Assembly: GCF_016859285.1 (NCBI RefSeq) | Contig: NC_053422.1 | Coordinates: forward strand, 17,963,001-18,027,000 | From: Xiphias gladius | Taxonomy: Eukaryota > Chordata > Actinopteri > Istiophoriformes > Xiphiidae | Direction of reading: 5' to 3' | Length of the DNA: 64,000 nucleotides | In this document: positions 38,648-49,913 of the stretch, piece by piece | How positions within the stretch are numbered: the first letter of the stretch is position 1 | Layout: every line of letters starts with the position of its first letter | Made by a program: the position numbers and the translations under genes | The notes under the pieces: generated by a model | Databases searched by the model: none | Told to the model about the DNA's origin: nothing | The model's input: the letters and a program-made list of their open reading frames with translations, nothing else

Positions 38648-40130
38648 AGACAGCGTAGAGGAGGGCTACGTTCCACTGCAGCTTACATGTTACCTTACGA
38701 AAAGAAGTCATTAGTCGAGGCTAAAGAAGTTATTGTTGAACATTATTTAAAAGATTCTCTGAGTGCACTGCATTGCTGACAAGGTTTGAAATTTGAAGGT
38801 GCTGTTGTTCGGGGAGCACTAATGATAGGATTAAGACCTCTTGGCCTAGAGGACCTGTTCTTTTTATTATTTTTTAAGGATGCCCAACATTTTAATGATG
38901 CTTTGGAACACACTTCAATGAAAGCAACCTTTGTTTGATTTAGCTCATTTATCTAAGCACCGCTATCTTTAAGGAGGAAATCTTCCATAAACATATTTCA
39001 CTTGCACCATCAGTAGTTTTGAAAATGACCAACAATCTGAAAGAAACTACAGATTTGACATGATGCTGAAAATAGAATGCACATATGTAGGAACTGCATT
39101 CATATCTTCTGAAATATCTTGTGTGTTTGACACAAAAGCGTTTTGTGATGAACACGACACAGATTAAGTCTTAACCTCTGTTTTACTGATGTCCTGCTAT
39201 ATCTGATTCATATTAAATGGCTTATGCGGATATGAACACATGGTCACTATTTTCTAATTAAGGGTGCATTTTCACTTAAATTAAAGCAAATTATCCTTCT
39301 CTGAGCACAAGCTCTAGCATTAGTATTTCTTCCCACTGAATACATGAAATCATTAACATGGAGAGAAAAAAAACGTAAACCCTAATGTGGTGGGGACAAG
39401 GAGGGGAGTATGTAACTGAAAAGTGTGCTTTTCAAGAAATACTTTTTCATTTAGGTCAGAGGCATAGGGGCATGCATGCCAGCCAGTTGTTACGTTAGTG
39501 CCATTTGCTAATCTTTCAGTTGTCAGAAAACTCTGTTACATTGAGATACATCATACATATTGTATGCCTTAGTATAATACCCTAGTATGAGGTTTTTGTG
39601 GTGATCATTTAATGTTATGATGTTCTGTAGATGAGGCAAACTGAGTTTTATTTTGTATCATAATGTATGTCAAATGTTTACACCCACCAAACCCCTGGAT
39701 ATTTTATTTATTAAATTATTTTACATGTTTTATCTCACACTCGTTTCTTTCTGTTTTTAAATCAGTGATATTCCTAATTGTTTCTTGGATCTTTGGAAAG
39801 AGGTTATGATGGCACATAACAGCCATAAGCAGCTTATTTTTATTTGCATTTCCTACTGTTGGAGGATCTGTAAACCTAGTCAGTAACTGGTGTCTTTAAA
39901 AAATAGCCTCATGTTCAAAAATGTTGTTCTTCAGTGTACATCAGCTGTTACTGGTTGAACCATAAGGATGTATGGCTGATACCAAAAACACTGTAAGCAG
40001 GCATGCTGTGAGAAGTAGGAAACCTCAACAATGAAATGCTGTCATATTATAATTTATTGATATATAAATACAAATAATACAAAAATAAGACATGTAAGAA
40101 AATAAATACATTTCACAATAAATAAAAATA
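38648..40130 (+). other. kif3a 3' UTR and convergent intergenic region
   Basis: After the TAA at 38645-38647 no further exon is seen. Variant signals ATTAAA occur near 39212 and 39711. The first canonical AATAAA hexamers on + are at 40101, 40117 and 40121, which lie inside the 3' UTR of the opposite-strand cytokine gene. Which signal is used cannot be told from sequence. Confidence 0.5.
40053..40058 (-). terminator. il4/13 polyadenylation signal
   Basis: TTTATT on + reads AATAAA on -, 139-144 nt past the end of the cytokine stop codon, consistent with a short 3' UTR. Confidence 0.6.
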
Positions 40131-40158
40131 ACTTATGTATATTACATGTGTTTTAAAT
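40065..40158 (-). promoter_or_regulatory. AU-rich element in il4/13 3' UTR
   Basis: Four ATTTA pentamers on the minus strand (at 40065-40069, 40103-40107, 40119-40123 and 40154-40158) lie between the stop codon and the AATAAA. ATTTA clusters mark rapidly decaying cytokine mRNAs. The region is AT-rich in general, which weakens the inference somewhat. Confidence 0.5.
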
Positions 40159-40196
40159 AATGCATATGGTCACTCCAAATAATCCATGATCTCTAC

Positions 40197-41067
40197 TTAT
40201 TTTGTACTATTTTTAGAACATTCGACAATGTCACACACTAATATACGCAGTTTGTGTTTTTCAGTTGTGTCCAGTGTGCAATTGCCAGTAGGATTCTGAA
40301 AGAAAATCAACAAAATTTTAAGTGCACAAAAATCTACCCGAAGACATAAATGATACAGATCATGTTTGACAATAAAAAGCTTATTAATTTTTGAACAAAT
40401 GTATTTTAGAATCACTACAAGCCATTTGAAATTTTGTTTATGAATTTTTGGTTGGGTTTAGCACTAAAAAGCATGTTCAGTCACATGAGGTCCTATTTAC
40501 CTTGTTGTTGTACTGATGCAAGGTACGCCTGAGTCTGTCCAATTTTGTTAAATTTAAGTCAAGCAGAGATTTCTCAGCCAAACAGAACAGCTGTCCCTGT
40601 ATAGAGAAAGACACAGTTAGTAATGGTATCCAACAAGCTGGCGTCAGGACTGAATTAGTTGAGAGAAATCTTAATCTCAACTAGTTTACAAGTTCCATGC
40701 AAAATTTGGAAATTACATCTACTGTGTCTGTTAGATGTCAAAAATCACTGCAATAATCACAATAGGTTATAAAAGGTTTTCATCATACCCTGCATCTCCT
40801 TACAAATTCTCGTTTGTATGGCACAAGGGTTTCCAGCTTGAATGACAAGATAAGAGTGTCAGTATATTATAAAACAAACAACCAAACCATTTTGTAGTTT
40901 TGTAGTTTCCTCACATTTTCCTTGGACACACGAATTGCTTCTTCATGAACTTGTTCCAGCAATTCTTCAGGAGAGAATTGCTGGGATGGGTACATGCTGG
41001 CTGCGGAGACCATCAAAATCATAAACATCATCCTCAGTGTACAATTTTGAATACTGAAGTTCTCCAT
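40197..41067 (-). CDS. il4/13: Secreted type-2 helical cytokine, IL-4/IL-13 family
   Basis: Four phase-0 exons on the minus strand: 41067-40915 (51 codons, donor GTGAGG), 40836-40789 (16 codons, donor GTATGA), 40596-40501 (32 codons, donor GTAAAT) and 40295-40197 (32 codons plus TAA). They join into 131 aa. A hydrophobic leader (about 13-24, MMFMILMVSAAS) predicts secretion; Met13 (41031) is an alternative start. Five cysteines (66, 72, 105, 120, 125) and three N-glycosylation sequons (N82, N104, N128) follow. LETLVPYKREFVRRC and the LFCLAEKSLLDL helix resemble IL-4/IL-13 helices, and a 16-codon second exon matches mammalian IL4 as I recall it. The gene is convergent with kif3a, the mammalian IL4-KIF3A arrangement. 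It would signal through IL-4R-type receptors in type-2 immunity. Whether it is teleost paralogue A or B I cannot say. Small size and rapid divergence hide it from single-frame scans. Confidence 0.85.
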
Positions 41068-41136
41068 TTCTTGAAAGAGACCGTGAGCCAGCACTGTCAG
41101 AAAAGTTGAATACCCTATACACTCTTGTTACTGTTG

Positions 41137-41146
41137 CTACTTATAC
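41137..41146 (-). promoter_or_regulatory. TATA-like element of il4/13
   Basis: The minus strand reads GTATAAGTAG about 70-80 bp upstream of the Met1 codon, a suitable place for a TATA box driving an inducible cytokine with a short 5' UTR. Confidence 0.4.
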
Positions 41147-41149
41147 TGT

Positions 41150-43160
41150 CATGCAGATACTCTCAGACCACAACTTATAGACACGTCAGAGGAGGAAGAC
41201 ACCAAAAAAGGACTAGAGGATGATGTGTATCTGTTTTACTATCAAATGTTCCACTAGGTGTAAAGACTTCTAGTTATCTATTATGAAGCAATTACTTGTT
41301 AATTCGTTATCGGCAAAGCTCTCACGAAGAATCGCTGGTCGTCATCTTGTGTTAACACCTTACGAAAGTTATCCTAAATATGCAAGGATGGGGAAAAGAA
41401 AACACAAAGCAGAAAATAACTAAATAAATGACCAAACAGTGTAATTTTCACCTTTTCCACTTCAGATGTTTTGACTAGCCACAGCAGAAAAACACAGGCG
41501 GAGCTGATGAAATGAAGGATAACACCTGTTCCAATAAAGTGTGTGATAACATACAGCAATTATTAATGTAAATGTATAGTTAGTGACACCTGTGCTTTTC
41601 CTGTCACGCCAAAATGACTGTGGTGCGTAGGCAAAGGGGAAATATTTTGAGTCAAGCTTTTAGGTTAATCCCACACATTAGGAACAGGAAAATGTGACTG
41701 AGGAAAACTCTGGGTGACAAGACCCTGAATCAGCAATTGTTATTTTTAAAATAAATAAAATATTGATCGTGAAAGTTAATTATTGATCTCAAAACAATGG
41801 TTTAAGATATTACATAAAACAAACTGAACATAACTGAAATAATATTGAAAATAATTTAAGCGAAGTATTAGTATACTGGTGGCTGCCAGTAATTATACCA
41901 GTCATTTCAAAGACAGACCAGCTGAGGGGTTCTTAAGTGTAACTGCAGCACATTTGGTTGACTGTCTGAAACAAGGCTCAGTTTGAATGGTGACGCGAAA
42001 AGCAGAGTAGGAGAGTGACTCTGTTTTGTTTGATATGAAAGAAGTTTTAGATGAACTTGAACTCGTATCATTGCATACTCTGACACATTGTCACCCATGT
42101 TTTACACTCAGCATTTCTGCTGCAGTAGTGTTTTACACGGTTGCCTCACCAACTGACAAACAAGTGTTGCAGAGCCCCATCTTCAGGTGATGTTTTGTAA
42201 CTTAGAGCATTCACAATATTCACACCAGTGCAATTTATTTAATGAAGTACGGAGGGCCACAAAACAGGGAGAGACACTCAATACAATAATTATGTTCTCT
42301 GAGTTTTGTACAGTTGGACAGTTGTAATGTGGAACTTCAGAAAAACAACTTTTCCTACAGAGACTATGATTAGCTTACGAAATTCATTGCCTAAACCAGT
42401 GCTTCCAAACATTTTTTTACCCCCAACAAAAAAGCATGTGTCTGGGTCTGGCTGGGGCTCCCCGTTGTCAAATTTCAGACGTCCAAGAGCTGCTGTAGCA
42501 TTTCCCCACAAACTGCTCCGGTGGTCTCTTTCAGATGACTGTTTGAGGCACCAAGAGGTGAAATAGTGCAACATTCCAACGAGAAACGTTGTGTTTTTTC
42601 CTCTTTCTTATCCCATTAATCATCTCACAACCTGCCTGAGGGTATAATGTGACTTTTCTGATGTTAGGAACTACTGAAACACACAGCTCTATAAAAGTAG
42701 TTGAAAGTAGCCCGATTTCAACCGGCTACAACAGATGCTCACACATGGATAACAATCTAATAATGTCATGTAACGTCAGTCACTGGGGCCATTGTTTCGG
42801 GATAATGACTTTTAATTGTGATGCTTTGAGTACATTTTTTGGTATATATTTCTGTACTTTTGCTTATGAAGGATGTTGAACGCAGGGCATCTATCTATGA
42901 ATAGTGTTACATCATGTTGAGAAACCCGCCCGAAGCCGCAGCTGCCCAGCTATTCCAGACAGAGAAAATGTGCATCGTTACAGTTCGGATGAGAGAAACA
43001 AAACGACGCGCCGCTCACTGCATCGACAAATGAATGAAATGGAAATCCAGCCAGAAGCACTTTCTTTCCCAGAGAAGATGATTCCCCCCCGGTTTACCGA
43101 CGAATCGACGATCTCCGGTGAACCTGGACCACTCAGAGCGCGAGAGCGTCCGGGGCTCTA
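41150..43160. other. Head-to-head region between il4/13 and atrx
   Basis: Two kilobases separating divergent genes. I see no exon. The segment around 42400-42570 reads like a decayed dispersed repeat. The 86-codon open frame at 42904-43161 is arginine-rich GC-rich flank with no family match. Regulatory sequence for the cytokine is expected here but no specific site is convincing. Confidence 0.5.
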
Positions 43161-43240
43161 GGCCAATAGGAAGGCGCACAGGATTTAGGGTAGATGCGCC
43201 ATTTTACTGCGTCCACAGCCATCCGGCAAGATGGTCCCCT
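43161..43240 (+). promoter_or_regulatory. atrx core promoter (NF-Y and YY1 motifs)
   Basis: GGCCAATAGG at 43161-43170 is a classical NF-Y CCAAT box. GCGCCATTTTA at 43196-43206 is a strong YY1 site, and CAAGATGG near 43228 is a second YY1-like site in the opposite orientation. A CCAAT box plus YY1 in a GC-rich setting fits a TATA-less housekeeping promoter starting near 43.2 kb. Confidence 0.55.
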
Positions 43241-43370
43241 TGCTTTGTCTCCCCTGACCGGAGTTGTTTCGGTATTCAGTGGCCATTCTTGCCCCCGTAC
43301 CATCGAAAATCTGTAAATTGGATTGAACTGTTTCCACCATACGACAAAACACGTCTATGTAAGTCAAGAA

Positions 43371-46300
43371 ATGACGACGGAGAAGAGCAGGTAGGAGCAC
43401 AGTTTGATCTGTTTGTTTAGAGAAGTCGTTTTTACATTGATTATTGTGCTGCCTTCACTAGCTGCGAGCCGGGCCATGAGTACCTACTGCTAGTTAGCAA
43501 GCTATGCCAGCCGAGTTGTAGCTATTAGCTGCGCAGCCGGCAATATTCAAGTTCGTACACACGCACTTTCAGCAGTACACATGCGTTTTTCTAGGATGTT
43601 TGTCGAGGTGGTTACAAGCCAAAAATGCCCCTCTGCGTAAAGATGCAATCACTTGGTTTGTGCTCGAGTTACCTAAATGTTGCATTGCTACTTTGGATGC
43701 TGCTAGGAATTTCTAGGCTGCTGTTATCGCGCTGCTTCGCGCCACGGTATCATCGTAGGGAGAGAAGGCCTGTGCATGCATTTTTCGGTGCATGCCCATG
43801 CACTGGACCCTGCATGTACTGCCCAGATTGCAAGGTTGCCAGGGCGACGTGGAGCAATGAAAGGAAGAAGTAGTTCAGCGTGACGGTGGTAGCTAAACCC
43901 GCTAATGTTAGCAAGCCTCAGTTTGGCATCCCCGACAGTCAGGAGTTCCTGTGTTGTCAAAACAGGGGAAGGCTGCGCTGAGGAGAAAGAGCTGCCGATG
44001 CAGAAGAGTGAGCTGCTTGTTGGGCGAGTAGGCACTTTTTTTTTTTTCGACCGACACAGGAATTTGGACATATGTTTCAGGCCCGGTTGCCGCTGGCAGG
44101 GCTGAGTGAAAGCTGAACACGGCTCATAGCGATCAAATCAGCACATTATGATGACGCAAAACGGCGAAATAAACAGCGGGGCCTCTGTCTCAGAGTGCTG
44201 TGCTGCAAATAAATGCACGTAAAAGCGTGCAAGTATTGCACTGGTTAGGCTCCATTACTGTATAATAACACAAATGCAGTGATTTTTATCAGCGACATAC
44301 TGTTATCTTTAAAGCCAGTTTTGTCGGTGGCTTTCATAGAGACTATCAGGGAAACCGGAACATTGTCTGTAACCTTTGACATTGCCGGTGTTGTGCAGAA
44401 ATTTGTTCCTCTTCAGATAGTGTTTCCCTTCTTTTAAAATGGTGTCTTCTGTGGCGTCCCTTTCCGCGGCTGGGATGAGGCATGGGTTAGGTTATGGTTA
44501 GGCGTAGCAGAGATAAGTGTTTAGGGTCAGGGTAAGGTTAAGGTCAGGTTAAGCAACACTGGAGACGACTGGTTGGGGTGGGGGACGAGATCTGGTTCAG
44601 ATTTGGTAAAGGGAAACACATACCGAAGGGGAAAGAGACTTTGATACAACACCAGTAACTCACTGGAAAAAACATCTTCACTCTGACCCCTCTATAATCA
44701 CAGTTATATATTACAAATGTAGCAGAGCCTTATTAAACATTTTTCTTTGTTCTGAAAATAAAAAAAATAGGTAGGCGACTCAAGAAATATTAAATATCTG
44801 TTAATATTATATTATTTAAGACAAGCTCAAATTTTGGGGTATTCATTTTCCCTGCTACAGCTGCTTCTTTCTTGTTTTACTTTAGTGGCCTGTTATGTTT
44901 GTATTTGCTTTGCTGTGATTTTGAACAGTATGTAAGTAATTCTTTCTTGTTCTTCAGTTGGTCATATCTACATGCAGTATGATAACTGCATGTAGATATG
45001 TCTGTTTCTTTTCTTTTTTTTTTTTTAAACATTATCTTGCAACATCTTAATTTACCGGTATGTTCATCAGAAAACAAATTTTCAAATGTCTCTCCAGGTA
45101 ATATGAGTCTGGTGACGTCTGAATCAAACCTAGACCAAATGGCAGAAAAAGCAGAGGAGGTAAGCATGCAGCCTCTTCGACAGTCAAATAATGTGTTTTT
45201 ACCTCTGTGTGTTGACAATGTTGGAAAAAGAAACTCGTCCTAAACGGCACATGTTTTACTGATTTTGATTTTTTGTTTTTTTGTTTTTTCAATACATCTT
45301 GTTCTGAATTGTCATGGCATTAAAATAAATCTTGTATCCTCATCAGCCTGGTAGCTCAACAGATAATATGAAGCCCTCTTCTTCTCGCAACAAGAGGTGA
45401 GGCGCAGTTTTCTTAAATAAAGCAGTTATTGTTTTATTTGCAGTTACATGCTCTCAAAGCGATTCTCGCAGACATAGCAAAAACTATTAAAAAAACCTTG
45501 TGCTAAATCATTTTAGGAAGCCTACAACCACAGCTAAGCACACTGGACTGAATGAATCTGATGCCTCAGCCGAGAGTGAAAATGAAGGTGCCACTTCTGA
45601 CAATCCTTCAGACAGTAACATGGGCAGCGCATGTAAAGGTATGGACTATGGAGGTACGTGTTGGTCATGATCAGGATATTGTTGATGCTGAATAGGATGC
45701 TGATTTTGGGACAAATTTTTGCTATTTCTTTCTTTAGGCACTTTAGTGATGAGGCCAGCTGGGAATGATAATAAAGGCGCCATGAAGCTCAGAGTAGATT
45801 TCAAACAGAAACACACAGGCAAGTTCGTTTCATTATCTGGAAACTATACATGTGTTTAGTACGTTGATGTTCGCATGTGAGCGTGCATAGAATTTGAATG
45901 TAGTTGAACTGTGTAGCCTAATGAATCATTTATCGAGTGAGGAAAAAATTGAAAGGGAGAAAGTGACAGTTACTGATTTCTTTTGTCTTTATAACAGACG
46001 ATACCCTGCAGAAGAAGGTAAGCTGCACTGCCTGTGGAAAACAAGTAAACCAGTTTCAGCGAAACTCTGTGTATGAGCATCCTGCGCTCAAAGTACTTAT
46101 TTGCAAGGTAGGAAATTTCACATACGTTCATAGCCATTATAGCAAAGTTTCCCCCTGACATTTTTCAGTCTCCACCATTCTTGTTGGTATTGGTGATTAC
46201 ATTATTTCCTCTTCCTCTAGTCATGCTACAAGTATTACACAAGTGATGACATCAGCAGAGACTCTGATGGGATGGATGAGCAGTGCAGGTATGAAGTTGT

Positions 46301-49300
46301 ACACAAGACCAACAGAACATTATGGTTTACACAATACACAAAAGAAGTAATAAGATATGAATTCTAACATTGTAGGCTTGGTTGGGCATCTCAGAAATAC
46401 ATAACATTGCATTGATTTGTTACCATGATGGTTCTTGTGTGACATGGAACCAACACCAAAACTTTTTTTTTGTGTGTGTGTGTTTAAAGTATGGATAATG
46501 CTTTGAGTGCCCCTTTGAGAGTAACATTTAATGATATACATGAAAAGTATTTCTGACCCTTCTATTTGTTATTCTTCAATTCTTTCAAATCACTCTTTTT
46601 GTTCCATACATAGATTTTGGCTCGATCTTTACCCATGTGCTGATAATTTTGGAAGCCTTAGCATAAGTGGTCTTAACTATTCAAGATTTCAAAGACCTTC
46701 TTTGCTTTATGCCCTGAAACTCTGAACTTTTCTTACCCAGGTGGTGTGCTGAAGGAGGCAAGCTTATCTGCTGCGACTACTGCAACAATGCCTTCTGCAA
46801 GAAGTGCATTCTGCGCAACCTGGGCAGGAAGGAGCTATCAGTCATCACAGATGAGAACTCAAAGTGGCACTGCTATGTCTGCAGGTCGGAGCCCCTACAG
46901 GATCTGGTCTCCAAATGCCACCGCATCATGGAAAAACAAGAACTTGTGCAACTCAAGCAACGGAAAACAGATAAAACAGAGGAACGTGAGAGCAAGAGAC
47001 ACAAGAACAAAGCAGTCAAAGAGCACAAAGCAGTTGTCAATGGAAAAGAACACACTGAAGGCTCAGGGACCATGACGTTTTCGTACAAAAAACTACAGGT
47101 ACCCAAAGAACTTATAAAGAAAGCAAAAAAGCTTGTTGAAACTACAACTGGTCTGAATAATACATTCATCCAGTTCATACAGCAGGCAGCCGAGGAGCAG
47201 GAAGATAAATCTATCAGGTGTCGGCATTTGAAAGCCTTCAAGGCTGTGCTTGCCGATTTAAAGAAAGCCCACAGTGCTTTGGAGGTGGCTTTGGAACCTG
47301 AGTTCAAAAACATGGAGTTGCAGAATGGTAACGAAGGACAACATATTGTGAGAAAGACCACTACAGTTGTGGCCCCTGTAGAAAAAGACAACATGGATAC
47401 TGTGGCGAAAACAGTTGAGACTGTGGCAGCTGAGAAGCCGGATGAGGAGCAGCATAACGAGAAGGAGGTGGAAGATGATCAAGTTTCAAATGAGACTGAA
47501 ATGAAAGACAACCAAACAGAAATTGATGTAACCAAAAAGACAGTTAAAACTGAAGTTTGTGACGACGGTCTAGTGTCAGCAGGTGAAATGTCCTTAGATC
47601 ATGACATCATGTCTGTGCCACCTTCTGTTCCCGAAGAGCTTTTTCAGATGGTGGAGAGTCTTGCGGACTCCACCATGCTCTCACAGACTGACACAGATTT
47701 GACCACAGACACTGATGCAAGGTCAAATGGAAACACAACAGACTCTCAGCGTCCCCAGCCCAAGGTGAAGAACCTCATAGTCAAACTGACACCTGTGCCG
47801 GTCGTGACGACATGTGGGTCAAGGTCCTCCAGGTCCAAAAACAGAGAAAAAGATGGAGAGCTGCAGAAAAAGTGTAAAGAAGAAGAATGTGAGGAGGAGA
47901 AAGATGCTGCTGCTGATACAATAGATGGGGCAGACAGCCCACCACCTAACCGTCGCTCTAGTAGAGTGAAGACCACCCCCTTGAGGAAGCAGGCTGAGAA
48001 TAAGGGCAAGGAAGAGTCTTCTGAGTCAGAGTCAGAGGAAGATAATAAGGGCAAGGCCAGATCCTCCAAGAAATCCAGTAATGCAGTAAAAGAGGATGGG
48101 AAGAAGACCAAGGCTTTAGAGAAAAAAACAGTGGACTCTGACTCAGACGAAGTTCCTCACATACTGCTAGAAAAAGCAGCAGAAGGCCACAGCACAGATG
48201 AGGAGCAGGGAAGCACGAGCGCTAAAAAGCGTTTATTCAAACTAAACAACACATCCACGCAGGATACAGACAGAGCATCCAAACGTAAAAGGAAGCCTGA
48301 AAGCTCTGATTCAGACGTGGACACCAAAAGTAAAAAGACTTCCAAGAAGAAGAAACAAACTGGCTCAGACTCCTCCTACTCCGACTCTGACCAGGAGAAG
48401 GAGGTGAAGAGTAAAGTGGGCAGGGCGAAGAGGAGATCTAGCCGTGTGAAGAAACAAGACGAAGCAAAAGAGGAAGACAAAAACTCACCTGAGAGTAAGG
48501 CGGCTGAGCGGAAAAGGTCTTATGAAAAGAAGCGCAAGGGAAGGAGCCCCAAAACAGCCTCCAAGCTGCAGTTGTCCTCAAGTGAGGACGAGGAGGAGCA
48601 ACAGGCTCAAGGTGGCTCTGGAGAGGACAGCGACGAGCAAAAGATCAAACCCATCGTGGAGGTCAACGTATTAGGAGGCAGCGGACCTTTCCATCAATCC
48701 TCAGGTAATCTGGTCTAGAGGGGTGGACTGTTTAGTGGCCTCAGCTCAGCATCTGGCTAACTATATCACACAGTTTGGCAAACCAGACTTTTAAGTTCGT
48801 ATGTTTAGGAAAAGTGCGACATTTTGGGAATGTTCGATGAGAAGATTGATACCAGTCTCATATCAGTATTGTAAATATGTAGCTGGGGCCAGCAGCCGGT
48901 CAACGTAGCTTAGGATAATGCCTGGCTCTGTCCAAAAGTAACCGAATCTGCATACCAGCTCCTCTAAAATGCACCCATAAACATGTTATATCTCATTTGT
49001 TTAATACGCACAAAAACCGAAATGGATAAAGTTACTTCCTAGAGTATTGCCATGCATGAAAGTAAACGTTTCCCAAAATGTCAAACTGTTCATTTAATGA
49101 CTTGTTTGCTCTTCCAACGGTATGTGTATGTGTGCTGTTTTGTTTTTGTGTAGGAGACGAAGCGGATGATAAAGAGGAAGTCTCTCGGGTTTGTGAAGAT
49201 GATGATGACGATGATCCTGAAAACAGGTACATACTTAAAAAACAACAAATTGCAAAGATCCGCTCGACCGGAGATAGAGATAGTCGGTGACGAGTTATTC

Positions 49301-49881
49301 ATCCATATCATTCAAGGTCAACAAGGAAGCATCTCTTTTACCGTGTGCTAGTTTTTACAGAAAATTTTAGGATTTTAATTGTCACCGGTAAAGCTATTTA
49401 ACCTAATATATGAACTAGGCCCCGAGCATACTGAAATACTTGACTCACAAAGCACAGTGCGGCTGCTCAGTCTGGTCCTCCACTGAAGAATGTTGTCTTT
49501 TCATTGCATACTTTGAAACATGTCCTTAGGGCAGCATTTCTACCTGGTTCGTCCCAGTGCTTCTGTGTTTTGCCCAATAGTCACCATAACAATGTCATAG
49601 TATCATGATATTACCATAGGCTACCTTTGTTTCCATTAGTCGTCCATTCAGAAGCCCTAAAGAGAAACTGATATCATGTTAGGGTAAAATTACAGTGGTA
49701 AATTGCCATGCAGAGGTAGCAAATTGCAGGAAGGGAAAAGCACTCTCTTTGTTTCTGTAGGTAAATATTACATTTTCAATTATAGTTACGTAAAGGATAA
49801 TCACTCATCATTTGTGAACAAGTTTCATGATTTATGAAAGGAATTATTTAAAATGTGAATGTGAAGAAGTGTGTTTCCACT

Positions 49882-49913
<32 letters not shown>

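Noticed and set aside
42904..43161. Arginine-rich frame upstream of atrx as an atrx exon or gene
   Set aside because: No similarity to any ATRX N-terminus and no donor in phase; it lies 5' of the CCAAT/YY1 promoter.
46928..48718. 596-codon frame as a standalone intronless gene
   Set aside because: It is the central exon of atrx, entered upstream at 46741 and left at a donor at 48704; the stop at 48716-48718 is intronic.
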